Assembly: GCA_017459445.1 (NCBI GenBank)
Contig: JAFUDJ010000011.1
Span: forward strand, 1-64,000
Source of the DNA: Prevotella sp.
Lineage (GTDB): Bacteria; Bacteroidota; Bacteroidia; Bacteroidales; Bacteroidaceae
Direction of reading: 5' to 3'
Length of the DNA stretch: 64,000 nucleotides
The translations under genes were made by a program, and so were the position numbers. Below are positions 1 through 8,545 of the stretch, piece after piece. The notes under the pieces are model-generated. The model saw only the letters and a program-made list of their open reading frames with translations, did no database searches and had not been told where the DNA came from. The stretch's first letter is position 1; each line of letters opens with the position of its first letter.

Positions 1-281
1 CCTTGTATAATCTCCATCGCTCTTTTCTTCTGTCTCAGAACGCTCATTCATCCGGTAGTATTCAGATTCAAGAAAACGGCGGCTCGCCTGTTCTTTTTGA
101 CGGTTCGTTATTCTCTACCCGGAAGCAGCCTGCTAAAAAAAAACAGACGCTCCCGCTTCTCGTACTACTTGTCTTCTCTGTCTATGTAAGTCTCTCAAAG
201 AACGCTCTTCTTTGTTTGCTTCCCGAGAAGCATTTCTCGTTTAGCGGATGCAAAGGTATGACTATTTTTTGAATCTGCAAA
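1..281 (-). promoter_or_regulatory. Probable rRNA operon promoter and leader (16S gene off the left edge)
   Basis: Read leftwards, this stretch has a full Bacteroidetes promoter: TTTG at 278-281, a 19-base spacer and TACCTTTG at 251-258, followed by a GC-rich start region. The transcribed part carries a GTTCTTTGAGAG-type phrase (about 180-203) and a TAGTACGAGAAGCGG phrase (about 150-167) that I associate from memory with Prevotella 16S leaders. It ends in GATTATACAAGG at base 1, where a 16S 5' end would be expected. 282-412 is AT-rich, suits an UP-like element, and shows no gene. No convincing protein gene lies in 1-412. That the 16S gene follows is inferred, not seen. Confidence 0.6.
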
Positions 282-412
282 TGTTTTTGGAAAATAAATG
301 CCAAAAATTAACGTTTATTACATATTTTATCCGTTAAAAGATTACTTAAAACGCCATACACCTTATTATATAATAGTGAAAGCATCACACAATACCGTCT
401 ACCCTTCTGAGT

Positions 413-1399
413 TTATAGGGCTTCGAGCATACGCTTGATGACCACCGAGCAGCTGATTTCGCGGTTAGCAGCCTCGGGGATGACGATGCTGTTAGGCGAC
501 TCGATAACGTCGTCGGTGACGATGAGATTGCGACGCACGGGCAGGCAGTGCATAAACTTGCCGTTGTTGGTCCACGACATGTGCTCGGTGTCTACCATCC
601 ACGACATGTCTTTCGAGGTGATTTTGCCGTAGTCGGCAGGATTGGTGACGCCGGGGTTCGACCAGTTCTTGGCATAGATGAAGTCGGCACCCTCGAAAGC
701 TTTACGCTGGTCATACTCCACTCTGGCATTACCCACAAACTTGGGGTCGAGTTCATAACCCTCGGGGTGAGTGATGATGAAGTCAATGTCAGCAGCATTC
801 ATCCACTGGGCAAACGAGTTGGGTACGGCCTGCGGCAGGGCACGGCAATGGGGAGCCCAGGTGAGGACGACCTTGGGCTTGGCAACGGCAGAGCCGTTAC
901 CCACAGTGGCCTTCCACGATTCCTCGATAGTAATCAGGTCGGCAAAGGCCTGGAGGGGGTGCACGGTGGCTGTCTCCATGGCGAAGACGGGGCGTCCGCT
1001 GTACTTGATGAACTGCTGTAGCACGGTCTCTGCATAGTCGTATTCGCGGTCGGTCAGACCTGCGAAGGAGCGCACGCCGATGAGGTCGCAATAGCAGCCC
1101 ATGACGGGAATGGCCTCTAAGAGATGCTCACTCTTGTCGCCATCCATAATGACGCCGCGCTCAGTCTCCAGCTTCCATGCTCCGGCATTGACGTCGAGCA
1201 CGATGACGTTCATGCCCAGGTTCATGGCTGCCTTCTGGGTTGAGAGGCGTGTGCGCAGCGAGTTGTTGAAGAATATCATCATCAGGGTCTTGTTCCTGCC
1301 CAGATGCTGATACTTGTAGCGGTCTTGCTTAATCTCCTGTGCTTCGGCGAGTGCTTGACGGAGGTCGCCGATATCCTCCACATTGATAAAGCTCTTCAT
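413..1399 (-). CDS. argF': N-succinylornithine (or N-acetylornithine) carbamoyltransferase
   Basis: A 328-residue transcarbamylase that transfers carbamoyl phosphate to an N-acylated ornithine in arginine synthesis. The carbamoyl-phosphate loop SLRTR is at residues 47-51 and the HCLPVRR signature at 284-290. The loop around 75-100 (AGAWKLE, GVIMDGDKS, EAIPVMG) is that of the Bacteroides succinylornithine enzyme rather than of classical ArgF. The residue at position 90, which from memory decides succinyl (Pro) versus acetyl (Glu) preference, is Ser here. It is the last gene of the argD-proC-XRE-acs-proB-proA run and is separated from proA by an octamer repeat array. The family is certain; the preferred acyl group is inferred. 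Confidence 0.9.
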   Translation of the reverse strand: MKSFINVEDIGDLRQALAEAQEIKQDRYKYQHLGRNKTLMMIFFNNSLRTRLSTQKAAMNLGMNVIVLDVNAGAWKLETERGVIMDGDKSEHLLEAIPVMGCYCDLIGVRSFAGLTDREYDYAETVLQQFIKYSGRPVFAMETATVHPLQAFADLITIEESWKATVGNGSAVAKPKVVLTWAPHCRALPQAVPNSFAQWMNAADIDFIITHPEGYELDPKFVGNARVEYDQRKAFEGADFIYAKNWSNPGVTNPADYGKITSKDMSWMVDTEHMSWTNNGKFMHCLPVRRNLIVTDDVIESPNSIVIPEAANREISCSVVIKRMLEAL

Positions 1400-1410
1400 A
1401 TATTCTCTTT

Positions 1411-1505
1411 TTTCGATGTTTCGATGTTTCGATATTTCGATGTTTTGATGTTTCGAGGCCTTGATACTTCGATGGCTTGATGCTTCGATGGCTTGATGCT
1501 TCGAG
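1411..1505. repeat. Octamer tandem array (TTCGA + 3 variable bases)
   Basis: Twelve degenerate 8-base units with exact spacing: the cga/tga core recurs at 1414, 1422, 1430, 1438 and so on to 1502 without a slip. Each unit is TTCGA or a one-base variant followed by a variable triplet (TGT, TAT, GGC, TAC, TGG, TGC). It fills nearly the whole gap between the proA stop and the argF' start, ending about 12 bases before the ATG. See the same family at 5217, 5827, 33302, 34897, 45321 and 51195. Confidence 0.9.
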
Positions 1506-1513
1506 CGGGTTTG

Positions 1514-2761
1514 TTATGGGCGGGTTTGGCCACAGCCTTCAATGAGCCACTTGTAGGTGCAGATTTCTTCTAAGGCCATGGGACCGCGCGGACCGAGCTT
1601 CTGAGTGGAGATGCCGATTTCGGCTCCAAGGCCGAACTGGGCACCGTCGGTGAACGACGTCGGGGCATTCCAGTAGACGCAGGCAGCGTCGACGGCCTGT
1701 TGGAAACGGCGGGCGGCATCGGTGTCCTGTGTGATGATGGCTTCGCTGTGGCCGCTGCCGTGGCGGTCGATGTGTGCAATGGCCTCGTCGAGCGACGTCA
1801 CCGTGCGGATGGCCATCTTGTAGTCCATGAACTCTGTGCCGAAGCTGTCGTCGGTGGCAGGTTGCAGCAGCACTGCGGGGTATCTTCCTGTCAGCAGCTG
1901 GTAGGCAGGGGCATCGGCGTAGAGCGTCACCTTGTGGTCGAGCAAGGGCTTGACCAGTTCAAAGAGGTCGCCCAGACGGCTCTCGTGGATGAGCAGGCAG
2001 TCCAGTGCGTTGCATACCGAGACGCGTCGTGTCTTGGCATTGCAGACGATGGCCTTGCCCATCTCCAGGTCGCCGTCCTTGTCGAAGTAGGTGTTTACCA
2101 CGCCGGCACCAGTCTCAATGACGGGTATGCGGGCTGTGTCGCGCACAAAGTCGATGAGTCGGCGTCCGCCACGTGGTATGCACAGGTCTACGTATCCCAC
2201 GGCGTTGAGCAGCTCACCAGTAGCCTCATGGGTGGCTGGCAGCAGCGTTATCACATCAGGGTTGATGCTGAAGCTGCGCAGCACGTCTTGAATCAGCTCT
2301 ACTGATGCCTGGTTCGACAGGTCGGCATCGCTGCCGCCCTTCAGCACACATGCATTGCCGCTCTTGAAGCATAGCGAGAAGACGTCGAAGGTCACGTTGG
2401 GCCGGGCTTCGTAAATCATGCCGATAACACCGAAAGGCACGCTGACGCGACAGAGGCGCAGGCCATTGGGCAGCGTCTTCTCCTTTGTGACATGTCCTAA
2501 TGGTGATGGCAGACTGGCCACATTGCGCATGTCGGAAGCAATGTCGGCCAAGCGCTTCTCCGTCAGCTGCAGACGGTCGTACAGTGGATTCTTCGGGTCC
2601 ATCTTGGCCAAGTCTTTCTCGTTGGCAGCAAGGATGCGCTCCTGATAGTCTATGATGGCGTCGGCAACGGCATTCAGAATGTCGTTGCGCTGCTGGTCAG
2701 TCAGTGTGGCGAGGCTTTTGCTGGCCGCCTTGACACGCTGGAAAGTTTCTTCTAATCGCAT
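1514..2761 (-). CDS. proA: Glutamate-5-semialdehyde dehydrogenase
   Basis: A 415-residue NADPH-dependent reductase converting glutamyl-5-phosphate to the semialdehyde, step two of proline synthesis. Family landmarks are the GNACVLKGG segment (136-143), [13 protein letters not shown] (194-206) and the catalytic cysteine C250 in [10 protein letters not shown]. The length is typical of bacterial ProA. Its start overlaps the end of proB by ten bases, so translation is probably coupled. Proline and arginine genes alternate here, in line with glutamate as the shared precursor. Confidence 0.96.
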   Translation of the reverse strand: MRLEETFQRVKAASKSLATLTDQQRNDILNAVADAIIDYQERILAANEKDLAKMDPKNPLYDRLQLTEKRLADIASDMRNVASLPSPLGHVTKEKTLPNGLRLCRVSVPFGVIGMIYEARPNVTFDVFSLCFKSGNACVLKGGSDADLSNQASVELIQDVLRSFSINPDVITLLPATHEATGELLNAVGYVDLCIPRGGRRLIDFVRDTARIPVIETGAGVVNTYFDKDGDLEMGKAIVCNAKTRRVSVCNALDCLLIHESRLGDLFELVKPLLDHKVTLYADAPAYQLLTGRYPAVLLQPATDDSFGTEFMDYKMAIRTVTSLDEAIAHIDRHGSGHSEAIITQDTDAARRFQQAVDAACVYWNAPTSFTDGAQFGLGAEIGISTQKLGPRGPMALEEICTYKWLIEGCGQTRP

Positions 2762-3525
2762 GGTATAAACTCTGTGTGTGGTATATTCTGTTTATTTTGC
2801 ACCAGGTTGACGAGAATGTCGTCTCGTTCACCGTTGGCAATGATAACACGGATGCCAGCCTGCTGCACCCGGGTGGCGGTGGTGTACTTCGAGTGCATAC
2901 CGCCACGGCCGAAGGCGCTCTTCTCCGGACGAATATATTCAGAGAGGTCGCGACCGGGCTCCACCTCGCGGATAAGCTGGGCTTGCGGGTCGTCGGGGTG
3001 GCGGTCATAGATGCCGTCGATGTTGGAGAGCAAGATGAGTGTATCGGCCTGCATCATCTGTGCTATGAGGCCCGACAGCTCGTCGTTGTCGGTGAACATC
3101 AGTTCAGTGACCGAGACAGTGTCGTTCTCATTGACAATAGGGATGACACCGTTCTCCAGCATGACCGACATGCAGGCCCGCTGGTTCTGATATTGCTCGC
3201 CAGGCTCGAAGTTTTCCTTCATAGTAAGCACCTGGCCGACGCTGATATGGAACTCGCGGAACAAGTCGTAATACAGGCCGACCAATTTCACCTGTCCGAT
3301 AGCAGAAAACAGCTGACGCTGCTCTACGGAATCCAGCGAATGGTCAACCTTCAATTCGCCGCGTCCGCAGGCCACGGCACCCGACGACACAAGGATGACC
3401 TCGTAGCCCTCATGACGCAGCCACGCCACCTGGTCGACCAGTGCCGACATGCGTGTCACGTCGAGCTTGCCATCCCTGCGCGTCAGCACGTTAGAGCCTA
3501 TCTTGATGACTAAGCGGTGTTTCAT
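2752..3525 (-). CDS. proB: Glutamate 5-kinase, short form without PUA domain
   Basis: A 257-residue amino-acid kinase that phosphorylates glutamate to open proline synthesis. It shows KIGSNVL (8-14), SSGAVACG (47-54), NENDTVS (132-138), FTDNDELS (144-151) and GRGGM (206-210). Many ProB proteins reach about 370 residues with a C-terminal PUA domain; this one stops after the kinase fold, as some Bacteroidetes forms do. The ATG overlaps the stop of the upstream acyl-CoA synthetase gene as ATGA, and its 3' end overlaps proA. Confidence 0.95.
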   Translation of the reverse strand: MKHRLVIKIGSNVLTRRDGKLDVTRMSALVDQVAWLRHEGYEVILVSSGAVACGRGELKVDHSLDSVEQRQLFSAIGQVKLVGLYYDLFREFHISVGQVLTMKENFEPGEQYQNQRACMSVMLENGVIPIVNENDTVSVTELMFTDNDELSGLIAQMMQADTLILLSNIDGIYDRHPDDPQAQLIREVEPGRDLSEYIRPEKSAFGRGGMHSKYTTATRVQQAGIRVIIANGERDDILVNLVQNKQNIPHTEFIPCD

Positions 3526-5210
3526 TTCTCAGCGTCTTTCTTTCTGATTTCCACGCGGCGTATCTTGCCGCTGATGGTCTTAGGCAGCTCGTCGACGAAC
3601 TCCACGATGCGGGGATACTTGTAGGGAGCAGTCTCCTTCTTGACGTGCTGCTGCAGCTCCTTGATAAGGTCGTCGCCAGCCTTGTCCTTCCACTCCTTGC
3701 CCAGCACCACGGTGGCCTTGACCACCATGCCACGGATGTCGTCGGGAACACCCGTGATGGCGCACTCCACTACGGCGGGGTGGGTCATCAGCGCCGACTC
3801 CACCTCGAACGGGCCAATGCGGTAGCCTGAGGACTTGATGACGTCGTCGATGCGGCCCTCAAACCAGTAGTAGCCGTCCTCGTCGCGCCATGCCATGTCA
3901 CCAGTGTGGTAGATGCCGTCGTGCCATGCCTCGCGAGTCTTCTCTTCATCGCGGTAATAGCCTTTGAAGAGGCCCACGGGCTTCTTGTCGCCTACGCGGA
4001 CCACTATCTCGCCCTTCTCACCGTCCTCACACGAGGTGCCGTCGGGGCGGATGAGGTCGATGTCGTACTGTGCATTGGGTATGCCCATGCTGCCGGGCTT
4101 CGGCGTCATCCACGGGAAGGTGCCCAGCGTCATGGTGGTCTCGGTCTGGCCGAAGCCTTCCATCATGCGGATTCCGGAACGGCCGGTGCTCTCCGCCGTT
4201 TTCTCATAGAACTTGTCGAACACCGCAGGGTTCAGGGCCTCACCGGCCGTCGTGCAGTATTCCAGCGACGACAGGTCGTACTTCGACAGGTCCTCGCGAA
4301 TCATAAAGCGGTAGATGGTAGGCGGAGCGCAGAATGAGGTCACGCGGTATTTCTCTATCTGGCGCAGCAGCGTGTCGGCATTGAACTTCTCATGGTCGAA
4401 CACGAATACCGTAGCACCGGCAAACCACTGGCCGTAGAACTTGCCCCAGACGGCCTTGCCCCAGCCCGTGTCGGCCACGGTCAGGTGCAGCGAACCCTCG
4501 TGCAGGTTATGCCAGAAGACGCCCGTGGTCAGATGGCCCATGGCATACAGATAGTCGTGCGCCACCATCTTCGGTTCACCACTGGTGCCGCTGGTGAAGT
4601 ACATCAGCATGGTGTCGTCGTTGGTGTTGACGAAGGCGGGTTTTGCAAAAGGGGGAACCTTTTGCCACTCGGCCTGCCAGTCGTGGAAACCCTCGGGAAT
4701 GGGCTTGCCGTGGTCGGTGATGGCTATGTACTGCTTCACCGTCGGGCTTTCGTCCTTGGCGGCCTGAATCTGGCTGACGACGTAGGCGTCGTCCACGCAG
4801 ATGATGGCTTTCACCGAGGCCCGTGTGTTGCGGTACACAATGTCGTGCTTGGTCAGCATGTGGGTGGCGGGAATGACTATGGCCCCAATCTTGCACAGGG
4901 CCAGCATGACCACCCACCACTCGTAGCGGCGTTTCAGTATGAGCATCACGGGGTCGTTCTTGCCGATGCCCAGCGACTGCAGATACGAGGCGGCCTGGTC
5001 CGACTGCTCCTTCAGCTGGGCAAACGTAGCCCGAATCTCCTCTCCCTGGTCGTTAGTCCACAGCAGGGCCAGCCCGTCGGGTTTCTCCTCGGCCCACGCA
5101 TCCATCACGTCGTAGGCGAAGTTGAAGTTCTCGGGTATGATGAACTCCAGATGTTTATTGTAATCCTCTACAGACTCAAAGTGCGTCTGCTTTAAAAATC
5201 TTTCTACCAT
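3522..5210 (-). CDS. AMP-forming acyl-CoA synthetase (ACSM-like)
   Basis: A 562-residue ANL-superfamily ligase that activates a carboxylic acid with ATP and CoA. The ATP loop YFTSGTSGEPK is at 204-214, a GFGQTETT signature lies near 354, the YHTGDMAWRDEDGY hinge near 440, and the catalytic lysine K549 is in KTISGK. Overall layout matches medium-chain or acetyl-type synthetases; the substrate cannot be read from sequence. It follows an XRE-cupin regulator, a pairing I recall as common in anaerobes, and overlaps proB by ATGA. Its place inside a proline/arginine operon is unusual. An octamer array lies just before its start. Confidence 0.88.
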   Translation of the reverse strand: MVERFLKQTHFESVEDYNKHLEFIIPENFNFAYDVMDAWAEEKPDGLALLWTNDQGEEIRATFAQLKEQSDQAASYLQSLGIGKNDPVMLILKRRYEWWVVMLALCKIGAIVIPATHMLTKHDIVYRNTRASVKAIICVDDAYVVSQIQAAKDESPTVKQYIAITDHGKPIPEGFHDWQAEWQKVPPFAKPAFVNTNDDTMLMYFTSGTSGEPKMVAHDYLYAMGHLTTGVFWHNLHEGSLHLTVADTGWGKAVWGKFYGQWFAGATVFVFDHEKFNADTLLRQIEKYRVTSFCAPPTIYRFMIREDLSKYDLSSLEYCTTAGEALNPAVFDKFYEKTAESTGRSGIRMMEGFGQTETTMTLGTFPWMTPKPGSMGIPNAQYDIDLIRPDGTSCEDGEKGEIVVRVGDKKPVGLFKGYYRDEEKTREAWHDGIYHTGDMAWRDEDGYYWFEGRIDDVIKSSGYRIGPFEVESALMTHPAVVECAITGVPDDIRGMVVKATVVLGKEWKDKAGDDLIKELQQHVKKETAPYKYPRIVEFVDELPKTISGKIRRVEIRKKDAEK

Positions 5211-5213
5211 TTT

Positions 5214-5261
5214 TTTCGTTATGTCGTAATGTCGTTATTCCGTCATGTCGTCATGCCGTTA
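5214..5261. repeat. Octamer tandem array (GTCGT + 3 variant)
   Basis: Six 8-base units with the CGT core at 5217, 5225, 5233, 5241, 5249 and 5257. The pentamer is GTCGT/TCCGT/GCCGT and the triplets are AAT, TAT, CAT, CAT, TAC. It begins right at the acyl-CoA synthetase ATG and runs into the stop codon of the XRE-cupin gene. The pentamer differs from the TTCGA version but the 5+3 layout is the same. Confidence 0.75.
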
Positions 5262-5816
5262 CTCTACTGTAAAAGCAAGGAACTTCACCGCCTTGTCGCC
5301 CACGGCCAGCATGCCGTGTGGCTTGGTCGAGTCGAAGTAGATGCTGTCGCCCTCTTCCAGAACGATGGTCTTACCGCCGATGTACAGTTCCATCTTGCCC
5401 TCCAAGACGAGGTTGAACTCCTGTCCTGCGTGCGAGTTCTTATATACTACGTGTGCCTCCGGCTTGGGTTCGACGGTTACGATGAACACGTCGGCCTTAT
5501 GATTCACGAAGCCGCTAACCAGCGACTGGTACTTGTAGGCCTTCGTGCGCTCAATGCTCACCCCTTGTCCTTTGCGTACCACGAAGTACGACTTCATGTG
5601 TGGCGTCTCGGCAAAAATCAGCTCTTCTGTCGAAATGCCATACTTCTTGGCTATCTTCATCAGGTTCGAAATGGTGATGTCGGCCTCGCCCCGTTCTATT
5701 CTCTCGTACTTTTCCGATTCGACGCCGATGGTTTCTGCCATCTCACTGACGGGAATGTCGAGTACGTCGCGCAGTCCGCGCAACCGCTCGCCTATCTGTT
5801 TCAGTTGTTCGTCCAT
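5259..5816 (-). CDS. XRE-family regulator with C-terminal cupin domain
   Basis: About 185 residues from the ATG at 5816; the upstream extension is translated repeat array and is not counted. The N-terminal 60 residues form an XRE helix-turn-helix (RLRGLRDVLD, SEMAETIGV, YERIERGEAD, ISNLMKIAKKYG). The C-terminal third is a cupin barrel (HAGQEFNLVLEGKMELYIG, EEGDSIYFDSTKPHGM). Such proteins usually repress or activate a neighbouring catabolic or CoA-ligase gene in response to a small ligand in the cupin. Here the next gene is the acyl-CoA synthetase, the likely target. The ligand is unknown. Confidence 0.88.
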   Translation of the reverse strand: MDEQLKQIGERLRGLRDVLDIPVSEMAETIGVESEKYERIERGEADITISNLMKIAKKYGISTEELIFAETPHMKSYFVVRKGQGVSIERTKAYKYQSLVSGFVNHKADVFIVTVEPKPEAHVVYKNSHAGQEFNLVLEGKMELYIGGKTIVLEEGDSIYFDSTKPHGMLAVGDKAVKFLAFTVE

Positions 5817-5822
5817 AGTTTT

Positions 5823-5893
5823 ATTTCGATATTTCGTGATTTCGATATTACGATGTGATTTCAATATATACGATTGATTTCAATATTTCGACG
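5823..5893. repeat. Degenerate octamer array
   Basis: The gap between proC and the XRE-cupin gene holds TTCGA/TACGA units at 5827, 5835, 5843 and 5851 in strict 8-base register, followed by decayed units at 5862, 5871, 5881 and 5889 with spacing 8-11. It looks like an older, partly eroded member of the octamer family. It begins about 10 bases before the XRE-cupin ATG. Confidence 0.7.
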
Positions 5894-6673
5894 TTATTTT
5901 GCACCGGCTTTCAAGCCACGGATGACGCTGCTGGTGAATCCGGCATGCTCCATCTCGTTCAGTCCCTTGATGGTCACACCACCGGGCGTCGTCACTAAGT
6001 CGATAGCGGCTTCGGGATGCAGGCCGGTGGCCTGCAGCAGAGCTACGGCGCCCTTCATCGTCTGCATCACTATCTGCTTGGCATCGTCAGCCTTGAAGCC
6101 CAGCTCCACGCCACCCTCCGAGGCTGCCCGGATATAGCGCATGGCATAGGCAATGCCGCACGACGCCAGCGTAGTGCCGCTGGCCAGGTGCTGCTCGTCG
6201 GTAATGAGCGTATCGCCCATCCTGTCGAAGATGCCCTTGACGATTTCTGTCTGCTGAGGCTCAGCGCCGACCGGTGCCACGAATGTCATGGAGGCCAGCT
6301 CGGCAATGGCGATATTGGGTATGACGAGGAACAAGGGCGGACAGTACTCGTCCAGCCACTCCTTGATGCTGGCCGACGGCACACCGGCAGCTATCACTAT
6401 CAGTATCTGCTTCTGCGGGTTCAGTGCGGTCTTGAGGTCCTTCAACACTGGCTCCACCAGCCATGGCTTCACCACGACGCACACGACATCCGCACCGTCT
6501 GCTGCCAGTTTGTTGTCTGTTGTCACCGACACGCCCGTCTTGGCGAATTTCTCTATCACTGCCTGTGAAGGGTCGGCTACGGTGATGTCTTCGTTCTTGA
6601 ACTGCTGGCCTTTGATGAGGCCTTCAACTGTTGCGCCACCCATGGCGCCCGCTCCGATGACTGCTATCTTCAT
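5894..6673 (-). CDS. proC: Pyrroline-5-carboxylate reductase
   Basis: A 259-residue NAD(P)H-dependent reductase for the last step of proline synthesis. The Rossmann motif GAGAMGG is at residues 7-13. The conserved C-terminal dimerisation and substrate region includes SCGIAYAMRYIRAASEGG, GAVALL and VTTPGGVTIKGLNEME. Length is normal for the family. It lies 12 bases after argD and is probably transcribed from the promoter at 7845-7876. Confidence 0.95.
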   Translation of the reverse strand: MKIAVIGAGAMGGATVEGLIKGQQFKNEDITVADPSQAVIEKFAKTGVSVTTDNKLAADGADVVCVVVKPWLVEPVLKDLKTALNPQKQILIVIAAGVPSASIKEWLDEYCPPLFLVIPNIAIAELASMTFVAPVGAEPQQTEIVKGIFDRMGDTLITDEQHLASGTTLASCGIAYAMRYIRAASEGGVELGFKADDAKQIVMQTMKGAVALLQATGLHPEAAIDLVTTPGGVTIKGLNEMEHAGFTSSVIRGLKAGAK

Positions 6674-6685
6674 CTGTTCTTGCTG

Positions 6686-7816
6686 TTATAATACTCTTGT
6701 TAGCCTCTCAATAAACTCGTCGGCCTCTGACTTTGTAAGACAGAGTGGCGGCAGCAGGCGCAGCGTATTCTGGCCGGCACATCCCGTGAAGCAATGCTCC
6801 TGGCTGATGAGCGGCAGGCGCACGTCCTTGTGTGGACAGTCGAGGTCGATGCCTATCATGAGGCCCCGGCCGCGCACATCCTTAATCTTCGGGTTGTTCA
6901 GCTTTCTGATTCCTTCTATCAGATAGTCACCTACCACGCGGGCATTCTCTACCAGTTGCTCCTGTTCCATGACGTCCAGCACAGCCAGCGCTGCCGCACA
7001 GGCCAAGTGGTTGCCGCCAAAAGTGGTGCCCAACTGTCCGTAGACGGGCTTGAAGTCGGGACTGATGAGCACGCCGCCCATGGGGAAGCCGTTGGCGATG
7101 CCCTTGGCCACAGTGATGATATCGGGCTTGATGCCTAACCACTGGTGGGCGAAGAACTTGCCGCTACGGCCATATCCGCACTGTATCTCGTCGCAAATCA
7201 GTACGGCACCGAAGCGCTTGCAGGCGTATGCCAAGTTCTGGGCAAACTCCGGCGTAGCCATCTGCACCCCGCCGACGCCTTGGATGCACTCCAGAATGAC
7301 GGCGCACACCCCACCACGCGACAGCTCGCGAACCCACGGCTCAATGTCGTTCAGCGGCAGGAAGCGTACATGGTGGTTATCGTTCAGCGTGGCTCGAATC
7401 TTCGGATTGTTGGTTACCTCGACGGCCAGCGACGTACGGCCGTGGAACGAGTGCTCACATGCCAGGATGCGGGTAGCCGTCGGATTGCGGAACGACGCCA
7501 GCTTCAGCGCGTTCTCGTTGGCCTCGGCGCCGCTGTTGATGAGGAACAGCTGGTAGTCGTCGTAGCCGCTGATTCTGCCCAGCCGCTCGGCCAGCTGCTC
7601 CTGCAACCGGTTAATCACAGAATTGCTGTAGAAGCCTATCTGCCCCAACTGCTGCGTCACCTTATTAATATAATGGGGATGCGAGTGGCCTATCGAGATG
7701 ACGGCATGCCCGCCGTACAGGTCCAGATACTCCTGACCCTTGTCGTCCCACACCTTACATCCTTGTCCTTTGACAATGTTGACATCAAACAAGGGATATA
7801 CGTCGAATAGTTTCAT
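6686..7816 (-). CDS. argD: Acylornithine aminotransferase
   Basis: A 376-residue class III aminotransferase from the ATG at 7816 (MKLFDVYPLF); codons upstream lie in the promoter. It interconverts N-acylglutamate semialdehyde and N-acylornithine. It has NSGAEANENALKLA, the aspartate motif CDEIQCGYGRSG, and the PLP lysine K238 in TVAKGIANGFPMGG. A neighbouring succinylornithine-type carbamoyltransferase suggests the N-succinyl substrate. It is the first gene of its operon, with a perfect promoter about 30 bases upstream. Confidence 0.94.
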   Translation of the reverse strand: MKLFDVYPLFDVNIVKGQGCKVWDDKGQEYLDLYGGHAVISIGHSHPHYINKVTQQLGQIGFYSNSVINRLQEQLAERLGRISGYDDYQLFLINSGAEANENALKLASFRNPTATRILACEHSFHGRTSLAVEVTNNPKIRATLNDNHHVRFLPLNDIEPWVRELSRGGVCAVILECIQGVGGVQMATPEFAQNLAYACKRFGAVLICDEIQCGYGRSGKFFAHQWLGIKPDIITVAKGIANGFPMGGVLISPDFKPVYGQLGTTFGGNHLACAAALAVLDVMEQEQLVENARVVGDYLIEGIRKLNNPKIKDVRGRGLMIGIDLDCPHKDVRLPLISQEHCFTGCAGQNTLRLLPPLCLTKSEADEFIERLTRVL

Positions 7817-7844
7817 ATTGTTACTTTTTGGTGATAATCGCTTG

Positions 7845-7876
7845 CAAAGATAGCGCAAATCGCCCGAAAAACCAAA
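7845..7876 (-). promoter_or_regulatory. Bacteroidetes promoter for argD operon
   Basis: TTTG at 7873-7876, a 20-base spacer and TATCTTTG at 7845-7852, matching the Bacteroidetes sigma-ABfr consensus TTTG / TAnnTTTG. The start would fall near 7838, giving a leader of about 22 bases before the argD ATG. The luxS stop is 120 bases further upstream, so the two arginine runs are separately transcribed or at least separately boosted. Confidence 0.82.
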
Positions 7877-7996
7877 CAAAAACGAATAAAGCTGAGGCTT
7901 TGGCCTTCTTTTTTAATTACTTTACCCGTTTTGTTGTATAAACATGCACATTCATGCAAAGAATTGAGAATGCCGCACAGCATCCGCCACGTGCCC

Positions 7997-8491
7997 CTAT
8001 GCGTCGGCAAACACCTTGCCGTCGCCGAGGGTGACATGGAGCTTGGCGTACTCGCTGTGGAAGTCGTGCTCCAGACGGTCAAGATAGCGGGCACTCTCCC
8101 ATTTGCACATCGGCAGGTCATGAAGCAGATAGTTGCCACACGACTCGGGACGCGTGGCAGGCACCTCGTCCTGCGTCAGAATCCAACGGAGGCAGGCAAT
8201 GGTCAGACGCCGCATATCCTCTACGCCATACTGTCCCGTCATGATGACATACATGCCCGTAAGGCAGCCCATGGGACCTACGTATACTACATCCTCCTTG
8301 ACCTCGGAGTTGCGGAACCATGTAGCCATCAAGTGCTCCAGGCTGTGCATGGCGGCAGGCGCCACGGCGGGTTCCTGGTTTGGCTCGGTAATGCGCAGGT
8401 CGAAGGTAGTAAAGCCCTTGTCTTCGCGTGAAATATAGATACCCGGCTTCAGGCGGGTGTGGTCGATGGTGAAACTTTGTATAACTTCCAT
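7997..8491 (-). CDS. luxS: S-ribosylhomocysteine lyase
   Basis: A 164-residue LuxS: it splits S-ribosylhomocysteine into homocysteine and the AI-2 precursor in the activated methyl cycle. The metal ligands are all present (H49 and H53 in HSLEH, C118 in ESCGN), and C76 sits in the conserved MGCLTG loop. It is the last gene of the argR-GNAT-argG-argC run, 54 bases after argC, with no pfs homologue nearby. Function is secure; its place beside arginine genes is unexplained. Confidence 0.95.
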   Translation of the reverse strand: MEVIQSFTIDHTRLKPGIYISREDKGFTTFDLRITEPNQEPAVAPAAMHSLEHLMATWFRNSEVKEDVVYVGPMGCLTGMYVIMTGQYGVEDMRRLTIACLRWILTQDEVPATRPESCGNYLLHDLPMCKWESARYLDRLEHDFHSEYAKLHVTLGDGKVFADA

Positions 8492-8545
8492 AATGCTTTT
8501 GGTTTGATGTGAAACAACATACCGAAAAAAGGTACGAGCATGCTA

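Noticed and set aside
3..272. 89-codon plus-strand frame at the left edge
   Set aside because: It covers the probable rRNA leader and promoter, and lacks a ribosome site or recognisable features.
1700..2305. Long plus-strand reading frames opposite proA and many other genes
   Set aside because: They mirror G/C-rich wobble positions of the real minus-strand genes, show no family features, and overlap clear enzymes fully.
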